From assembly GCF_000372845.1 (NCBI RefSeq), contig NZ_KB889963.1, positions 868,001 to 932,000 on the forward strand: 64,000 bases of DNA. The letters are read 5' to 3'. The translations under genes and the position numbers were made by a program. The DNA is from Methylocystis rosea SV97 (lineage in GTDB: Bacteria; Pseudomonadota; Alphaproteobacteria; Rhizobiales; Beijerinckiaceae). The notes under the pieces are model-generated. The model was given only the letters and a program-made list of their open reading frames with translations. It searched no databases and was not told the origin of the DNA. This document shows, in pieces, positions 8,530 through 16,677 of this stretch (positions are counted from its first letter, which is position 1; every line of letters starts with the position of its first letter).

Positions 8530-9094
8530 GAACTGCTTCCTGCTGCCGAACACGCTTTCAGCCGCTAAGAAACGCGTCCTGAGCCTCCCGCGCAAGCTCC
8601 ACGCCTTGTGAAGCAAGGCGAGTAATGGAAGGTCACGAGCCGCTTCACGCCGGCAAGTCGCGCGATCGCCCTTGCCGCGCGGACCAGAACGCCGCGAACC
8701 GTCAAATCGTTCGGTCACAATTATCGGCGTGCTATTTGCGAATCAGCAGAGACCCGGCTTTCCTCGCCATGGAAGCCTTGGATGCAGCGACAGTTTGACT
8801 TTCGTTTCAGGAATCCGCTGGATGCGATCAAGCTGTTTGGCCTGAATGGTCTGAGCATCGAAGCCGAAATCCGTCGCGTAGAGACGGAATTCGATGTCGA
8901 TTTTGGCCATCGCAGATCAGATAGTCGGGAGGACCAGCACTTTTATCCGCAATTTCCGCTCAAGCTTCGTGCCCAAGCCGAGGCGAATCCGACTGCATCT
9001 GGCTCTGCGCGATTGGTTTCGTCAAATGAGCTAGTCTTTACGCGGGTCCTGCGTGGCTAAGAGCCTCGTCAAGGTCGAGCTTGTGAGGGGTTAG
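8530..9094. other. intergenic stretch with one weak ORF
   Basis: The 565 bp between the protease and the DUF2971 gene hold one weak open frame (8782-9060, listed separately) and no recognisable RNA, repeat or promoter. The left part, upstream of the protease start, should hold its promoter. Confidence 0.5.
8782..9060 (+). CDS. doubtful small ORF
   Basis: An open frame of 92 codons starting MQRQFDFRFRNPLD has no recognised domain, signal peptide or membrane segment. Codon use is not clearly coding. It is the only candidate in this gap and stands in the same direction as the DUF2971 gene. It may be a remnant or a chance frame. Confidence 0.25.
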   Translation: MQRQFDFRFRNPLDAIKLFGLNGLSIEAEIRRVETEFDVDFGHRRSDSREDQHFYPQFPLKLRAQAEANPTASGSARLVSSNELVFTRVLRG

Positions 9095-9730
9095 ATGTCT
9101 GCGAAGTCACTGCGTCGGTACACCAACCTCGCCGCAACGATTCATTTGCTCTCGCACCGTAAAATAACCCTTCTCGACCCAACAAATTGGGATGATAGGA
9201 ACGATGCGTTCTTTTTGGCGGAATACAAAAGACAAAAGAAAGCAAATACCGTGCTCGCGCTTTGCTTTGCCGAAGCGCCTGAGACATACCATCACTGGCG
9301 GGTATTTTCACATGGCTGCGACGGAGTCTGCATCGAGTTTGACAAAAAAGCTTTGACCGACGCTTTCAGCGGTGATGGGCGCGTTACGGCAGACTTTGTG
9401 AGCTATAAAAAATTGACCGATTTGAATTCGCTTATGTCAGACGTATCAGTTGATCATCTTCCGTTCCTGAAGAGATATCCTTTCAAAGATGAGCATGAAT
9501 TCAGGGTAGTGTTCACAGACGAGCGCGCGAGAGACGAACTAAAGCAATATGAAATCGCCCTGGAGGGCATAAAACGCATCACTCTCAGCCCTTGGATGCC
9601 AAAGCCATTCATTGAGCCCGTAAAGGACACACTTCGTAATCTCGCTGGCCAAGAACGCATCGAAATCTACCGATCAACACTTATTGAAAACGAAAAGTGG
9701 AAGAGTTTGGCTTCTCAAATAGGAAGTTGA
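9095..9730 (+). CDS. DUF2971 family protein
   Basis: The 211-residue soluble protein shows the DUF2971 layout: an N-terminal YTNLAATIHLLSHRKITLLDPTNWDDRNDAFF, a central CFAEAPETYHHWRVFSHGCDGVCIEF split over the motif, and a later DEHEFRVVF. The function of the family is not established. The gene uses more A/T-ending codons than its neighbours and ends about 55 bp from a tRNA-His gene, both of which suggest horizontal acquisition. No integrase or att repeat was found. Confidence 0.8.
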   Translation: MSAKSLRRYTNLAATIHLLSHRKITLLDPTNWDDRNDAFFLAEYKRQKKANTVLALCFAEAPETYHHWRVFSHGCDGVCIEFDKKALTDAFSGDGRVTADFVSYKKLTDLNSLMSDVSVDHLPFLKRYPFKDEHEFRVVFTDERARDELKQYEIALEGIKRITLSPWMPKPFIEPVKDTLRNLAGQERIEIYRSTLIENEKWKSLASQIGS

Positions 9731-9784
9731 TTCGATCTCTTGCGGGTCTGAGATATCTCGCGACGTCTAAGTATTTGATTTTGC

Positions 9785-9861
9785 TGGTACCGCCACCCCG
9801 GCTCGAACGGGGGACCCCCAGATCCACAATCTGGTGCTCTAACCAACTGAGCTATGGCGGC
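9785..9861 (-). tRNA. tRNA-His (GTG)
   Basis: All cloverleaf parts can be read on the minus strand: acceptor GCCGCCA pairing with TGGCGGT, D arm GCTC/GAGC, anticodon stem CCAGA/TCTGG with loop TTGTGGA (anticodon GTG), T arm CCCCG/CGGGG with TTCGAGC, and an encoded CCA (9785-9787). There is no G-1 and the discriminator is A. That is the known alphaproteobacterial form of tRNA-His, and it supports the taxonomic placement. Confidence 0.97.
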
Positions 9862-9932
9862 ATGAAGCGGAGTTTACCTAAAAGCAAGCGATCGCGATTG
9901 CAAGCCTTCGCAAGGGCGGATCGGGGCGCCCG

Positions 9933-10496
9933 TCAAGCGTCGCCGGGCGCGCCGCTCGGGCCAGCGAGCGCACGTTCGCCGAGCCGGATAAGCGCGTCGC
10001 GCAGGCCTTCCTCGGCGACGCCCTCGGCGGCCGCGATGGCGCGCGCGCGCGCCGCCGCGTCAGGCTTGGGCGCCCGGCCAAGGCTCGGCCGAGACGCTGT
10101 TGTGGGGGTTATGGCTTCTTGTCGTAGCGCGATCCGCGCGACGCAGCGCCAGCCGAGATGGGCATTGACCCGATCGATAATGGTCGGGGCGAGATGCTGC
10201 GCCTCAAGTCCAAAGCCCGGGTCCACCCGCAGCACGAGTGTCGCCGGCTCTCGCGGCGTCTTTTCGCGGCGCTTGCTCGGCGACGGGTCGGCCGGCTTCG
10301 CTCGCCGCAGCGGCGGCCACTGCAGCGAGGCGGGCGCGCAGATACGCGCGATTCGCGCCCCGACGATCTCGCGCCAGCATAAGAGCAGCGAGGCTTCGCC
10401 AAAGCCGCGCGCGGCGATGAGCGGGTCGAGTTCGCGCGCAACGTAATCCGCGAGCGAGCGCGCTTTGAAGCCTTTGGCGCGCATGGGGACGCTCAT
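9933..10496 (-). CDS. DciA-like DUF721 protein
   Basis: The 187-residue protein has the DUF721/DciA core: FKARSLADYVARELDPLIAARG at the N-terminus, a WREIVG motif, and a basic, Pro/Arg-rich region. DciA proteins help load the replicative helicase in bacteria lacking DnaC. It diverges from mutY with 63 bp between the starts; a mutY/DUF721 pairing is common in alphaproteobacteria, where dsbA and smc often follow. Here the next gene on the left is the tRNA instead. Confidence 0.8.
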   Translation of the reverse strand: MSVPMRAKGFKARSLADYVARELDPLIAARGFGEASLLLCWREIVGARIARICAPASLQWPPLRRAKPADPSPSKRREKTPREPATLVLRVDPGFGLEAQHLAPTIIDRVNAHLGWRCVARIALRQEAITPTTASRPSLGRAPKPDAAARARAIAAAEGVAEEGLRDALIRLGERALAGPSGAPGDA

Positions 10497-10559
10497 TGGA
10501 CTTGCGGCGACGCCGCCCTCCTTGCCGGGGCGAGGCTTCGCCCTCTATCAATCGCTTTC

Positions 10560-11624
10560 ATGATAAAGCCTCGCGCGAGATCGACCAAACCGGGCGCGGC
10601 GCTGCTCGCCTGGTATGACGCCCATCGGCGCGACCTGCCCTGGCGCGCGCGGGCGGGCGAAGCGCCGGACCCCTATCGGATTTGGCTTTCCGAAATCATG
10701 TTGCAGCAGACGACCGTCGCGACGGTGAAGGAGCGTTATGCGGCCTTCCTGACGCGCTGGCCGGCGATCGATGATCTGGCGCGCGCGCCGCTCGATGACG
10801 TTCTCGCGCAATGGGCGGGGCTCGGCTACTACGCCCGGGCGCGCAATCTGCACGCCTGCGCCCGTGCGGTGGTTGAAGGGCATCAGGGGCGCTTTCCGCG
10901 CGACGAAGCGGCGCTGCGCCGGCTTCCCGGCGTCGGTCCCTATACGGCGGCGGCGATCGCCGCCATCGCTTTCGATCAGCTCTGCGTCGCCGTCGACGGC
11001 AATGTCGAGCGCGTCGTCGCGCGTCTTCACGCGATGGAGACGCCGCCGCGCAAGATTGCGCCGCAAATTCGCGAAAAGGCCGCGGCGCTCATGAGCCCCG
11101 CGCGCCCCGGCGATTCCGTTCAGGCGCTGATGGAGCTCGGCGCGCTTGTTTGCGCGCCGCGAACGCCGGACTGCCCGGCCTGTCCGCTGTCGTCTTTCTG
11201 CGCCGCGCGGCGCCTCGGCGCGCAGAGCGACTACCCGGCGCGCGAGCTCAAGCGGCCGAAGCCCAGACGCCGCGGCGCGATCTTTATTCTGCGGCGCGGC
11301 GACGAGGCGTTGCTCCTGCGCCGGCCGCCGCGCGGGCTCTTTGGCGGCATGAACGCCTTTCCGTCGACGCCTTTGACGCAGGACATCGCCGCCGCGGATT
11401 TCTCGGGTTTCGCGCCCTGCGCGGCGCGGTGGCGCGCGCTTGAAGAGCCGGTGACGCATGTGTTCACCCATTTCGCCCTGGAGGCGACGGTGTTCGTTGC
11501 GCATACGCGGGCCAAAGCGGCGCCCTCAGATTGCCGCTGGGCGGCGCGCGCCAATCTGGGTAAAGAAGGACTGCCCACCCTCATGCGCAAGGCCGCCGCT
11601 CGCGCCGGACTTCTCGACGCATGA
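10560..11624 (+). CDS. mutY: adenine DNA glycosylase MutY
   Basis: The 354-residue base-excision-repair enzyme removes A paired with 8-oxoG. Visible features: an N-terminal WYDAHRRDLPWR, the LSEIMLQQTTVATV segment, the helix-hairpin-helix LPGVGPYTAAAI followed by the catalytic Asp region (VAVDGNVERV), and the iron-sulfur cluster ligands in the C-X6-C-X2-C-X5-C spacing (residues about 197-213). The C-terminal part is the NUDIX-like domain that senses 8-oxoG (FILRRGDEALLLRRPP). All key elements are intact. Confidence 0.96.
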   Translation: MIKPRARSTKPGAALLAWYDAHRRDLPWRARAGEAPDPYRIWLSEIMLQQTTVATVKERYAAFLTRWPAIDDLARAPLDDVLAQWAGLGYYARARNLHACARAVVEGHQGRFPRDEAALRRLPGVGPYTAAAIAAIAFDQLCVAVDGNVERVVARLHAMETPPRKIAPQIREKAAALMSPARPGDSVQALMELGALVCAPRTPDCPACPLSSFCAARRLGAQSDYPARELKRPKPRRRGAIFILRRGDEALLLRRPPRGLFGGMNAFPSTPLTQDIAAADFSGFAPCAARWRALEEPVTHVFTHFALEATVFVAHTRAKAAPSDCRWAARANLGKEGLPTLMRKAAARAGLLDA

Positions 11625-11647
11625 GAGCTGCAAGGCTGGAGGGAGCG

Positions 11648-11914
11648 ATGGCGCGACGCGCAGGCGGCTATCAGGTCGAAGTGACGGAGGGCGCGATTCG
11701 CGTGCGCCGCGCCGGGAAAACGCTCACCATCCCCGCCGCGCCGCCGGACGGCGAATCAGAAGAGGACGCCGATTTCATCGTGCGTCTCGACGACCTCGAA
11801 CATTGGGACGCGCCCGACGATGAAACGCCGATCGGCATCGAGGAGCTGCAGAAAATTCTCGACGCGGTCGAAAAGCAGCTCGAAAAACACGGTTTGAGCG
11901 CGGATTTCGAATAG
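11648..11914 (+). CDS. Imm74-like small acidic protein
   Basis: The ATG at 11648 is preferred because GGAGGG lies 4 bp before it; an ATG at 11621 that overlaps the mutY stop by 4 bp is the alternative. The 88-residue product begins MARRAGGYQVEVTEGAIRV, contains DLEHWDAPDDETPIGIEEL and ends in a short helix. The pattern resembles the Imm74 immunity-protein family. No toxin gene is next to it, so an immunity role is not supported by context. It is probably cotranscribed with mutY. Confidence 0.55.
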   Translation: MARRAGGYQVEVTEGAIRVRRAGKTLTIPAAPPDGESEEDADFIVRLDDLEHWDAPDDETPIGIEELQKILDAVEKQLEKHGLSADFE

Positions 11915-11934
11915 CGGCGCAAGTCTCAAACTTG

Positions 11935-13431
11935 TCAGACCGCCCAGCCGAGCGAACGCTCGACGGCCTTTTCCCAGGATGCGATCAGGCGCGCTCGCTC
12001 CTGCGGCGTCATATCGGGCATAAAGCGACGTGATTGTCGCGTCTGCGCGGCGATGTCATCCAGGCCTTTGTAAACGCCGACGGCGAGGCCCGCCGCATAG
12101 GCGGCGCCGACCGCCGTCAACTCCAACTGGCTGGGGCGGACGACCGGCGCGTCGATGAGGTCGGCCTGAAACTGCATCAACAAATCGCTCCCCGCCATGC
12201 CGCCATCGACCTTCAGCGCGCTGATCTCAACGCCCGCGTCGGCGATCATCGCCGCCAGGACTTCGCGGGTCTGAAACGCCGCGGCTTCGAGCGCCGCGCG
12301 GGCGATATGGCCCTTGTTGGAGAAACGCGTCAGCCCGGCGATGATCCCGCGGGCGTCGCCACGCCATCGCGGCGCAAAAAGACCAGAGAAGGCCGGCACG
12401 AAATAGACGTCGCCATTGTCCGGCACGCTCCTCGCCAGCGCCTCGATCTCGCGGCTCTCTTTAATGATCCCGAGATTGTCGCGTAGCCACTGCACCAGAG
12501 CGCCGGCGATCGCGATCGAGCCTTCCAGCGCGTAGCACGGTTTTGCGTCGCCAAGCTGATAGGCGAGCGTCGTCAGCAGGCCTTTGGTCGATATGCGCGG
12601 CGTCTCGCCGACGTTCATCAGCAGAAAACAGCCGGTGCCATAAGTGTTCTTGGCGTCGCCAACATCGACGCAGGCTTGCCCGAGCAGCGCGGCATGCTGG
12701 TCGCCAAGCGCGCCGGCGAGCGGAACGCCGGCGAGCGCGCCGACGCATTCCCCATACACCTCGCTCGACGAGCATATTTTCGGCAGGCAGGCTGGGGGAA
12801 TGTCGAAGATCCGCAGCAGCTCTTCGTCCCAGTTCAGGGTTTCGAGATTCATCAGCTGCGTGCGCGAGGCGTTGGTCGCGTCGATGAGATGGCGGCCGCC
12901 GCCGGGGCCGCCGGTCAGATTCCAGATGATCCAGGAATCGATCGTGCCGAACAGCGCCGCGCCCTGCGCCGCCCTCGCTCGGGCGCCGGGGATTTCATCG
13001 AGAAGCCAGGCGAGCTTGAGCGCGGAAAAATAGCTCGCGAGCGGCAGACCTGTTTTTGCGCGGACCAGATTGCCCAAATCTTGCGCCGCGATCCGGTCGA
13101 CGGCGGCTTGCGTGCGCGTATCCATCCAGACGATCGCGTGATGAAGCGGCGCGCCGGTCGCCGCATCCCACAAGACCGTCGTCTCGCGCTGGTTGGTGAC
13201 GCCGACGGCCGAGAGGTCGCTGGCCGAGACGTTGGCCTCGGCCAGCGCCGTTTCGATCACGGCCTGCGCGTTGCGCCAAATCTCGGCGGCGTCATGTTCG
13301 ACCCATCCGGGGCGGGGATAGATTTGCCGGTGCTCGCGCTGCGCCTGGGCAATGATCCCGCCATGACTGCGCATGACGATAAAGCGCGTGCTCGTCGTGC
13401 CCTGATCGAGCGCGCCCAGGAGTTTGGACAT
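11935..13431 (-). CDS. glpK: glycerol kinase
   Basis: The 498-residue protein is a full-length FGGY kinase. It has [15 protein letters not shown] at the N-terminus, [15 protein letters not shown] and WMDTRTQ motifs, and the C-terminal FGGY signature region ([20 protein letters not shown]). It phosphorylates glycerol to sn-glycerol 3-phosphate. No glpF, glpD or glpR is adjacent, so the source of glycerol and the downstream route lie elsewhere. It converges with the Imm74-like gene, with 20 bp between stops. Confidence 0.95.
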   Translation of the reverse strand: MSKLLGALDQGTTSTRFIVMRSHGGIIAQAQREHRQIYPRPGWVEHDAAEIWRNAQAVIETALAEANVSASDLSAVGVTNQRETTVLWDAATGAPLHHAIVWMDTRTQAAVDRIAAQDLGNLVRAKTGLPLASYFSALKLAWLLDEIPGARARAAQGAALFGTIDSWIIWNLTGGPGGGRHLIDATNASRTQLMNLETLNWDEELLRIFDIPPACLPKICSSSEVYGECVGALAGVPLAGALGDQHAALLGQACVDVGDAKNTYGTGCFLLMNVGETPRISTKGLLTTLAYQLGDAKPCYALEGSIAIAGALVQWLRDNLGIIKESREIEALARSVPDNGDVYFVPAFSGLFAPRWRGDARGIIAGLTRFSNKGHIARAALEAAAFQTREVLAAMIADAGVEISALKVDGGMAGSDLLMQFQADLIDAPVVRPSQLELTAVGAAYAAGLAVGVYKGLDDIAAQTRQSRRFMPDMTPQERARLIASWEKAVERSLGWAV

Positions 13432-13527
13432 TCATAACCCTCTGATGAACGGAAGTTTCAGCCTCGGTTCAGCGCGTTCGCCGCAAATTGAAAACGGTTC
13501 CATCATTTCTCAAGAGGAGGATGCTCC

Positions 13528-13881
13528 ATGAGATCGGCAGCCGTCAAAACCCTATCGGCGCCAATCAAGCCGGCCCTCGCCGCGCTTCTTTTCGTTCTCG
13601 CTTCGAACGCACTCGCGCCGGAGGCTGCCGCGCTGCCGGGGATTGATCGCGCGCCCGCGGCTCAGCTGGGCCCCGGCGTCGAGAAGGCGCGCTGGGTGTG
13701 CGGACCCTACCGGTGCTGGTGGCAGCCCGGCTATGGCTGGGGCGGCGGCTACGGCTGGGGTGGTCCCCGCTGGGGCGGCGGCTATGGTTGGCGACGCCCA
13801 GGCTGGGGCGGACCAGGCTGGGGCGGACACGGCGGCTGGGGCGGCGGCGGCTGGGGCGGCGGCGGGCACCGTCACTGGTAG
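13528..13881 (+). CDS. Gly/Trp-rich exported protein
   Basis: The protein is 117 residues, with a signal peptide of about 35 residues ending at EAAA, then a mature part with two cysteines (VCGPYRCWWQPGY) and a low-complexity tail of repeated GWGG/GYGWGG units ending in HRHW. An AGAGGAGG ribosome site precedes the start. Such proteins are common in Rhizobiales and are probably surface or periplasmic; no function is known. A good rho-independent terminator follows. Confidence 0.75.
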   Translation: MRSAAVKTLSAPIKPALAALLFVLASNALAPEAAALPGIDRAPAAQLGPGVEKARWVCGPYRCWWQPGYGWGGGYGWGGPRWGGGYGWRRPGWGGPGWGGHGGWGGGGWGGGGHRHW

Positions 13882-13914
13882 GAAAGATTTACCCCAAGAT
13901 TAGCCCCGAGATCA

Positions 13915-13947
13915 GGAGCCGCGGACGTCGTTCGCGGCTCCTTTTTT
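13915..13947 (+). terminator. rho-independent terminator
   Basis: GGAGCCGCG (13915-13923) pairs with CGCGGCTCC (13933-13941) and is followed by six T residues. It ends the transcript of the Gly/Trp-rich gene. Confidence 0.85.
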
Positions 13948-14097
13948 GACACTTGCCGGGAGACCGATCCGTCCAAAATGTATTTGATAAACCGGCATGG
14001 TCCTTGCCAATCAGAGTTCATCGGCGCGGGTCTGTCCGAAAGGCGACACGCGGGAGTTGGCAAACGGAAGGAGATGTTGTAACCTACTGATACGAAA

Positions 14098-14171
14098 GGT
14101 AGTTTGCAATCTTTCCAAAGAAGGGAAATTTGCAACCTTTCCAGAAAGTAGTTTGCAACCTTTCCAAACTA
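14098..14171. promoter_or_regulatory. triple TTTGCAA/CTTTCC repeat before bfd
   Basis: Three near-identical units, each a TTTGCAA (14103-14109, 14129-14135, 14152-14158) followed by YCTTTCCA, are spaced 26 and 23 bp apart. Each is partly palindromic (GAAAG or GGAAA upstream, CTTTCC downstream). The last unit also forms TAGTTTG-N9-CAAACTA (14149-14171) and ends 9 bp before the bfd start. This is likely a multi-copy operator; the same TTTCCAAACTAG string lies upstream of the siderophore-receptor gene at 52.77 kb. Confidence 0.5.
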
Positions 14172-14180
14172 GGCTAAGCA

Positions 14181-14417
14181 ATGATCGTCTGTTCGTGCAA
14201 CGTCCTGTCGGACCGCGATGTGCGCGATACGCTTGGGCCACGCGGTGACCGGCCTTCGGTTTCAGCTGTGTTCCGGCATATGGGCTGCGAGGCGAAATGC
14301 GGGCGATGCGTGCGCAGCATTGTCGCCATCGTCGACCAGCACGCCGCGAGAGGATTGGATGAGTGCTCGGGGAGCGGCGATTGTGAAGGCTGTCGCGCCG
14401 ACGAACTGGCGGCGTAA
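14181..14417 (+). CDS. bfd: bacterioferritin-associated ferredoxin
   Basis: The 78-residue [2Fe-2S] protein starts MIVCSCNVLSDRDVRD and has the four family cysteines (C4, C6 and the GCEAKCGRC group), the last arranged C-X2-C. Bfd reduces bacterioferritin to release stored iron. It is followed 27 bp later by bacterioferritin. Unlike many Bfd proteins it carries a short C-terminal tail with three extra cysteines (ECSGSGDCEGC). Confidence 0.92.
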   Translation: MIVCSCNVLSDRDVRDTLGPRGDRPSVSAVFRHMGCEAKCGRCVRSIVAIVDQHAARGLDECSGSGDCEGCRADELAA

Positions 14418-14444
14418 GTCTATTTTCATGGAAAGGATGCGGAC

Positions 14445-14927
14445 ATGCGCGGTGACGCGAAGGTCATCGATTATCTCAATCGCGGGTTGCGCGCAGAATT
14501 GACCGCGGTCAATCAATACTGGCTGCACTACCGCATATTCCACAATTGGGGTTTTCTCGAACTCGCCAAGAAATGGCGGGAAGAGTCGATCGAGGAGATG
14601 CGTCACGCGGATCATTTCGCTGAGCGTATCCTCTTCCTTGAGGGCTTCCCGAATATGCAGGTGCTCGATCCGCTGCGTATCGGCCAATCCGTCGAGGAGA
14701 TCATCAAGGCGGACCTAGAGACCGAGTTCGCCGCCCGCGAGCTGTATCTCGAAGCCGCGGCCTATTGTCTCTCGATCAACGATCGCGTTTCCGAGCAGCT
14801 TTTCGAAGGCGTGGTGAAGAGCGAGGAAAAACACATCGACTTCCTCGAGACGCAGCTTGAGTTGATCAAGCAGCTCGGCGTCCAGCTTTACTCGCAAAAG
14901 CACGTCGGCGAGTTGCACTCCTCCTGA
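14445..14927 (+). CDS. bfr: bacterioferritin
   Basis: The 160-residue protein is full length. It starts MRGDAKVIDYLNRGLRAELTAVNQYWLHYR and has the ferroxidase-centre ligands in EEMRHADH and the second half ETEFAARELYLEAA and EEKHIDFLE, plus the heme-ligand Met region (ERILFLEGFPNMQ). It stores iron as a 24-mer with intersubunit heme. It is in one unit with bfd, so both should answer to the repeats upstream. Confidence 0.95.
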   Translation: MRGDAKVIDYLNRGLRAELTAVNQYWLHYRIFHNWGFLELAKKWREESIEEMRHADHFAERILFLEGFPNMQVLDPLRIGQSVEEIIKADLETEFAARELYLEAAAYCLSINDRVSEQLFEGVVKSEEKHIDFLETQLELIKQLGVQLYSQKHVGELHSS

Positions 14928-14982
14928 CGGAGGGCCGCCATCGACCGCCGCAGGACGCTTGCGCGTCCGCGGCGGCGGCGGG

Positions 14983-15603
14983 TCATTCCATCACCGCCGC
15001 CTTCAGAATGCACACCATCGTCGCCTGCGCCGGCGTTTTGCCGAGGTTGCGGATAATGTGCGGCCGGTCGCAGCGATAGCGCAGGGTTTCCCCAGCTTTC
15101 ACGCTCGACTTCGCTCCGGCGACCTCGACCTCAAGCTCACCGTCGCGTACCGACAGGCTCTCGACCGAGCCGCGCTGATGCGCCTCGGATTCCAATACGC
15201 CTCCAGGCGCGGCGGCGAATTCATAGCACTGCAGCCACTCGACCGTCTTGATCCAGCCGATGATCTCGAGCCGGCATTTGCCGTCGTCGGACACCAGGAT
15301 GGGCGTGTCCGCTTTGCTGGTTTTCTCGAGGAAGGGTCCGTCTTCCGTCGTCTGCAAAACCCGCTCGATCGAGACGTCGAGCGCCTGCGCGAGACGCCAG
15401 ATGGTGGCGAGCGTCGGATTGGTTTCATTGCGCTCGATCTGGCTGATGATCGACTTGGCGACTCCAGACTGCGAAGAGAGTTCGGAAAGCGACAAATTAT
15501 AGGCTTTCCGCAGCCGCTGCACGGTCGCGCCGAGCTGACCGGAAAGCGCAAGCGCGCCCGCCTCCAACATTTTTTGCTTGTCCTGACCTTCGACGCCCAT
15601 CAT
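14983..15603 (-). CDS. XRE-cupin transcriptional regulator
   Basis: The 206-residue protein (start at MMGVEGQDKQ) has an N-terminal XRE helix-turn-helix (about residues 27-82: LRKAYNLSLSELSSQSGVAK ... NETNPTLATIWRLAQALDVS) and a C-terminal small cupin (about 130-200: HQRGSVESLSVRDGELEV ... RYRCDRPHIIRN). This domain pair is typical of regulators such as PuuR or SutR that sense small amines or sulfur compounds. The target is unknown. It converges with bacterioferritin. In-frame codons extend upstream to 15750, but the extension looks non-coding. Confidence 0.85.
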   Translation of the reverse strand: MMGVEGQDKQKMLEAGALALSGQLGATVQRLRKAYNLSLSELSSQSGVAKSIISQIERNETNPTLATIWRLAQALDVSIERVLQTTEDGPFLEKTSKADTPILVSDDGKCRLEIIGWIKTVEWLQCYEFAAAPGGVLESEAHQRGSVESLSVRDGELEVEVAGAKSSVKAGETLRYRCDRPHIIRNLGKTPAQATMVCILKAAVME

Positions 15604-15843
15604 CCCCAGCGCTTCAGCTGCGCCCGTACGTTCAGAATCGATCGGCAAGATAGCCGACTGCGTTCGAAATATCGAACAGCAACCCCCGCGCTTGCGTCTG
15701 CTCGAGCCCGAGACGGCCATGTCATCTGGCTGTGATCCGAATCTGGTCAATCAGGCCAAGCGGCGAAGGCGAGAGGCGAACAGCTCATGCTCGACAGAAA
15801 CGCCAGGGTGAATGTCTCCCAAGCGGTGCGCAACACAGCGCAG

Positions 15844-16677
15844 ATGTCGGATCCGGCAAGTGAATATGCAGTGAAGCGCTATCGGACGCTGTTTTTGTCC
15901 GATCTGCATCTGGGCGCACGCGGCGCCCAGGCTGAACTGCTGGTCGATTTCCTCAAACATAACGACGCCGACACGTTCTATCTTGTCGGCGACATCGTCG
16001 ACGGCTGGCGGCTGAAAAACGGCTGGTATTGGCCGCAGGCGCATAACGACGTGATTCAAAAGCTGTTGCGCAAGGCTCGAAAGGGCGCGCATGTCATATA
16101 CGTGCCGGGCAATCACGACGAATTCGCCCGCGAATACACCGGCCTCAACTTCGGCGGCGTCGATGTCGTCGACCACGCGCTGCATAAAACCGCCGACGGC
16201 AAGACCATGCTGGTCATCCACGGCGATCAGTTCGACATCGTCGTGCGCAACGCCCGCTGGCTCGCCTTCTTCGGCGACTGGGCCTATGATTTTGCGATCG
16301 TCGTCAACACTTGGTTCAACCGTGCGCGCCGCATGTTCGGAGTCGGCTATTGGTCGCTTTCCGCCTGGGCGAAGCTGAAGGTCAAAAACGCCGTCAATTT
16401 CATCGGCGATTTCGAGAACGCTCTCGCGTCCGAGGCGGCCCGCCGCAACGTTGACGGCGTGATCTGCGGACATATCCATCACGCGACGATCAAGACGATC
16501 AGCGGCAAGCTCTACGTCAATACCGGAGATTTTGTCGAAAGCTGCACCGCGATCGCCGAGCATGACGACGGCGCATTTGAGATTTTGCGGTGGCACAAGA
16601 CGGCGGCCGAACGCGACGCCGCTGACGCGGCCGAGCGCGCCAGGGCCTTGCCGGACCAGAGAGCGGCGGCGGCTTGA
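15844..16677 (+). CDS. LpxH-like metallophosphoesterase
   Basis: The 277-residue protein (from MSDPASEYAVKRYRTLF) shows all calcineurin-type metal motifs in order: LSDLHLG, GDIVDGW, GNHDE, VIHGDQFD and GHIHHA. It belongs to the UDP-2,3-diacylglucosamine diphosphatase-like group. Most alphaproteobacteria use LpxI for that lipid A step, so the true substrate here may be another phosphorylated lipid or sugar. It overlaps the downstream glycosyltransferase start (TGATG), a pairing that suggests a joint role in envelope glycolipid synthesis. An upstream in-frame ATG at 15787 is possible. Confidence 0.8.
   Translation: MSDPASEYAVKRYRTLFLSDLHLGARGAQAELLVDFLKHNDADTFYLVGDIVDGWRLKNGWYWPQAHNDVIQKLLRKARKGAHVIYVPGNHDEFAREYTGLNFGGVDVVDHALHKTADGKTMLVIHGDQFDIVVRNARWLAFFGDWAYDFAIVVNTWFNRARRMFGVGYWSLSAWAKLKVKNAVNFIGDFENALASEAARRNVDGVICGHIHHATIKTISGKLYVNTGDFVESCTAIAEHDDGAFEILRWHKTAAERDAADAAERARALPDQRAAAA

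Noticed and set aside
13528-13881. RNA-binding or silk-like repeat protein
   Set aside because: The GWGG repeats are low-complexity and follow a signal peptide; nothing supports RNA binding.
14098-14171. Possible minimal CRISPR array
   Set aside because: Three short units with 23-26-bp periodicity and no unique spacers of standard length; no cas genes. The promoter position favours operator sites.
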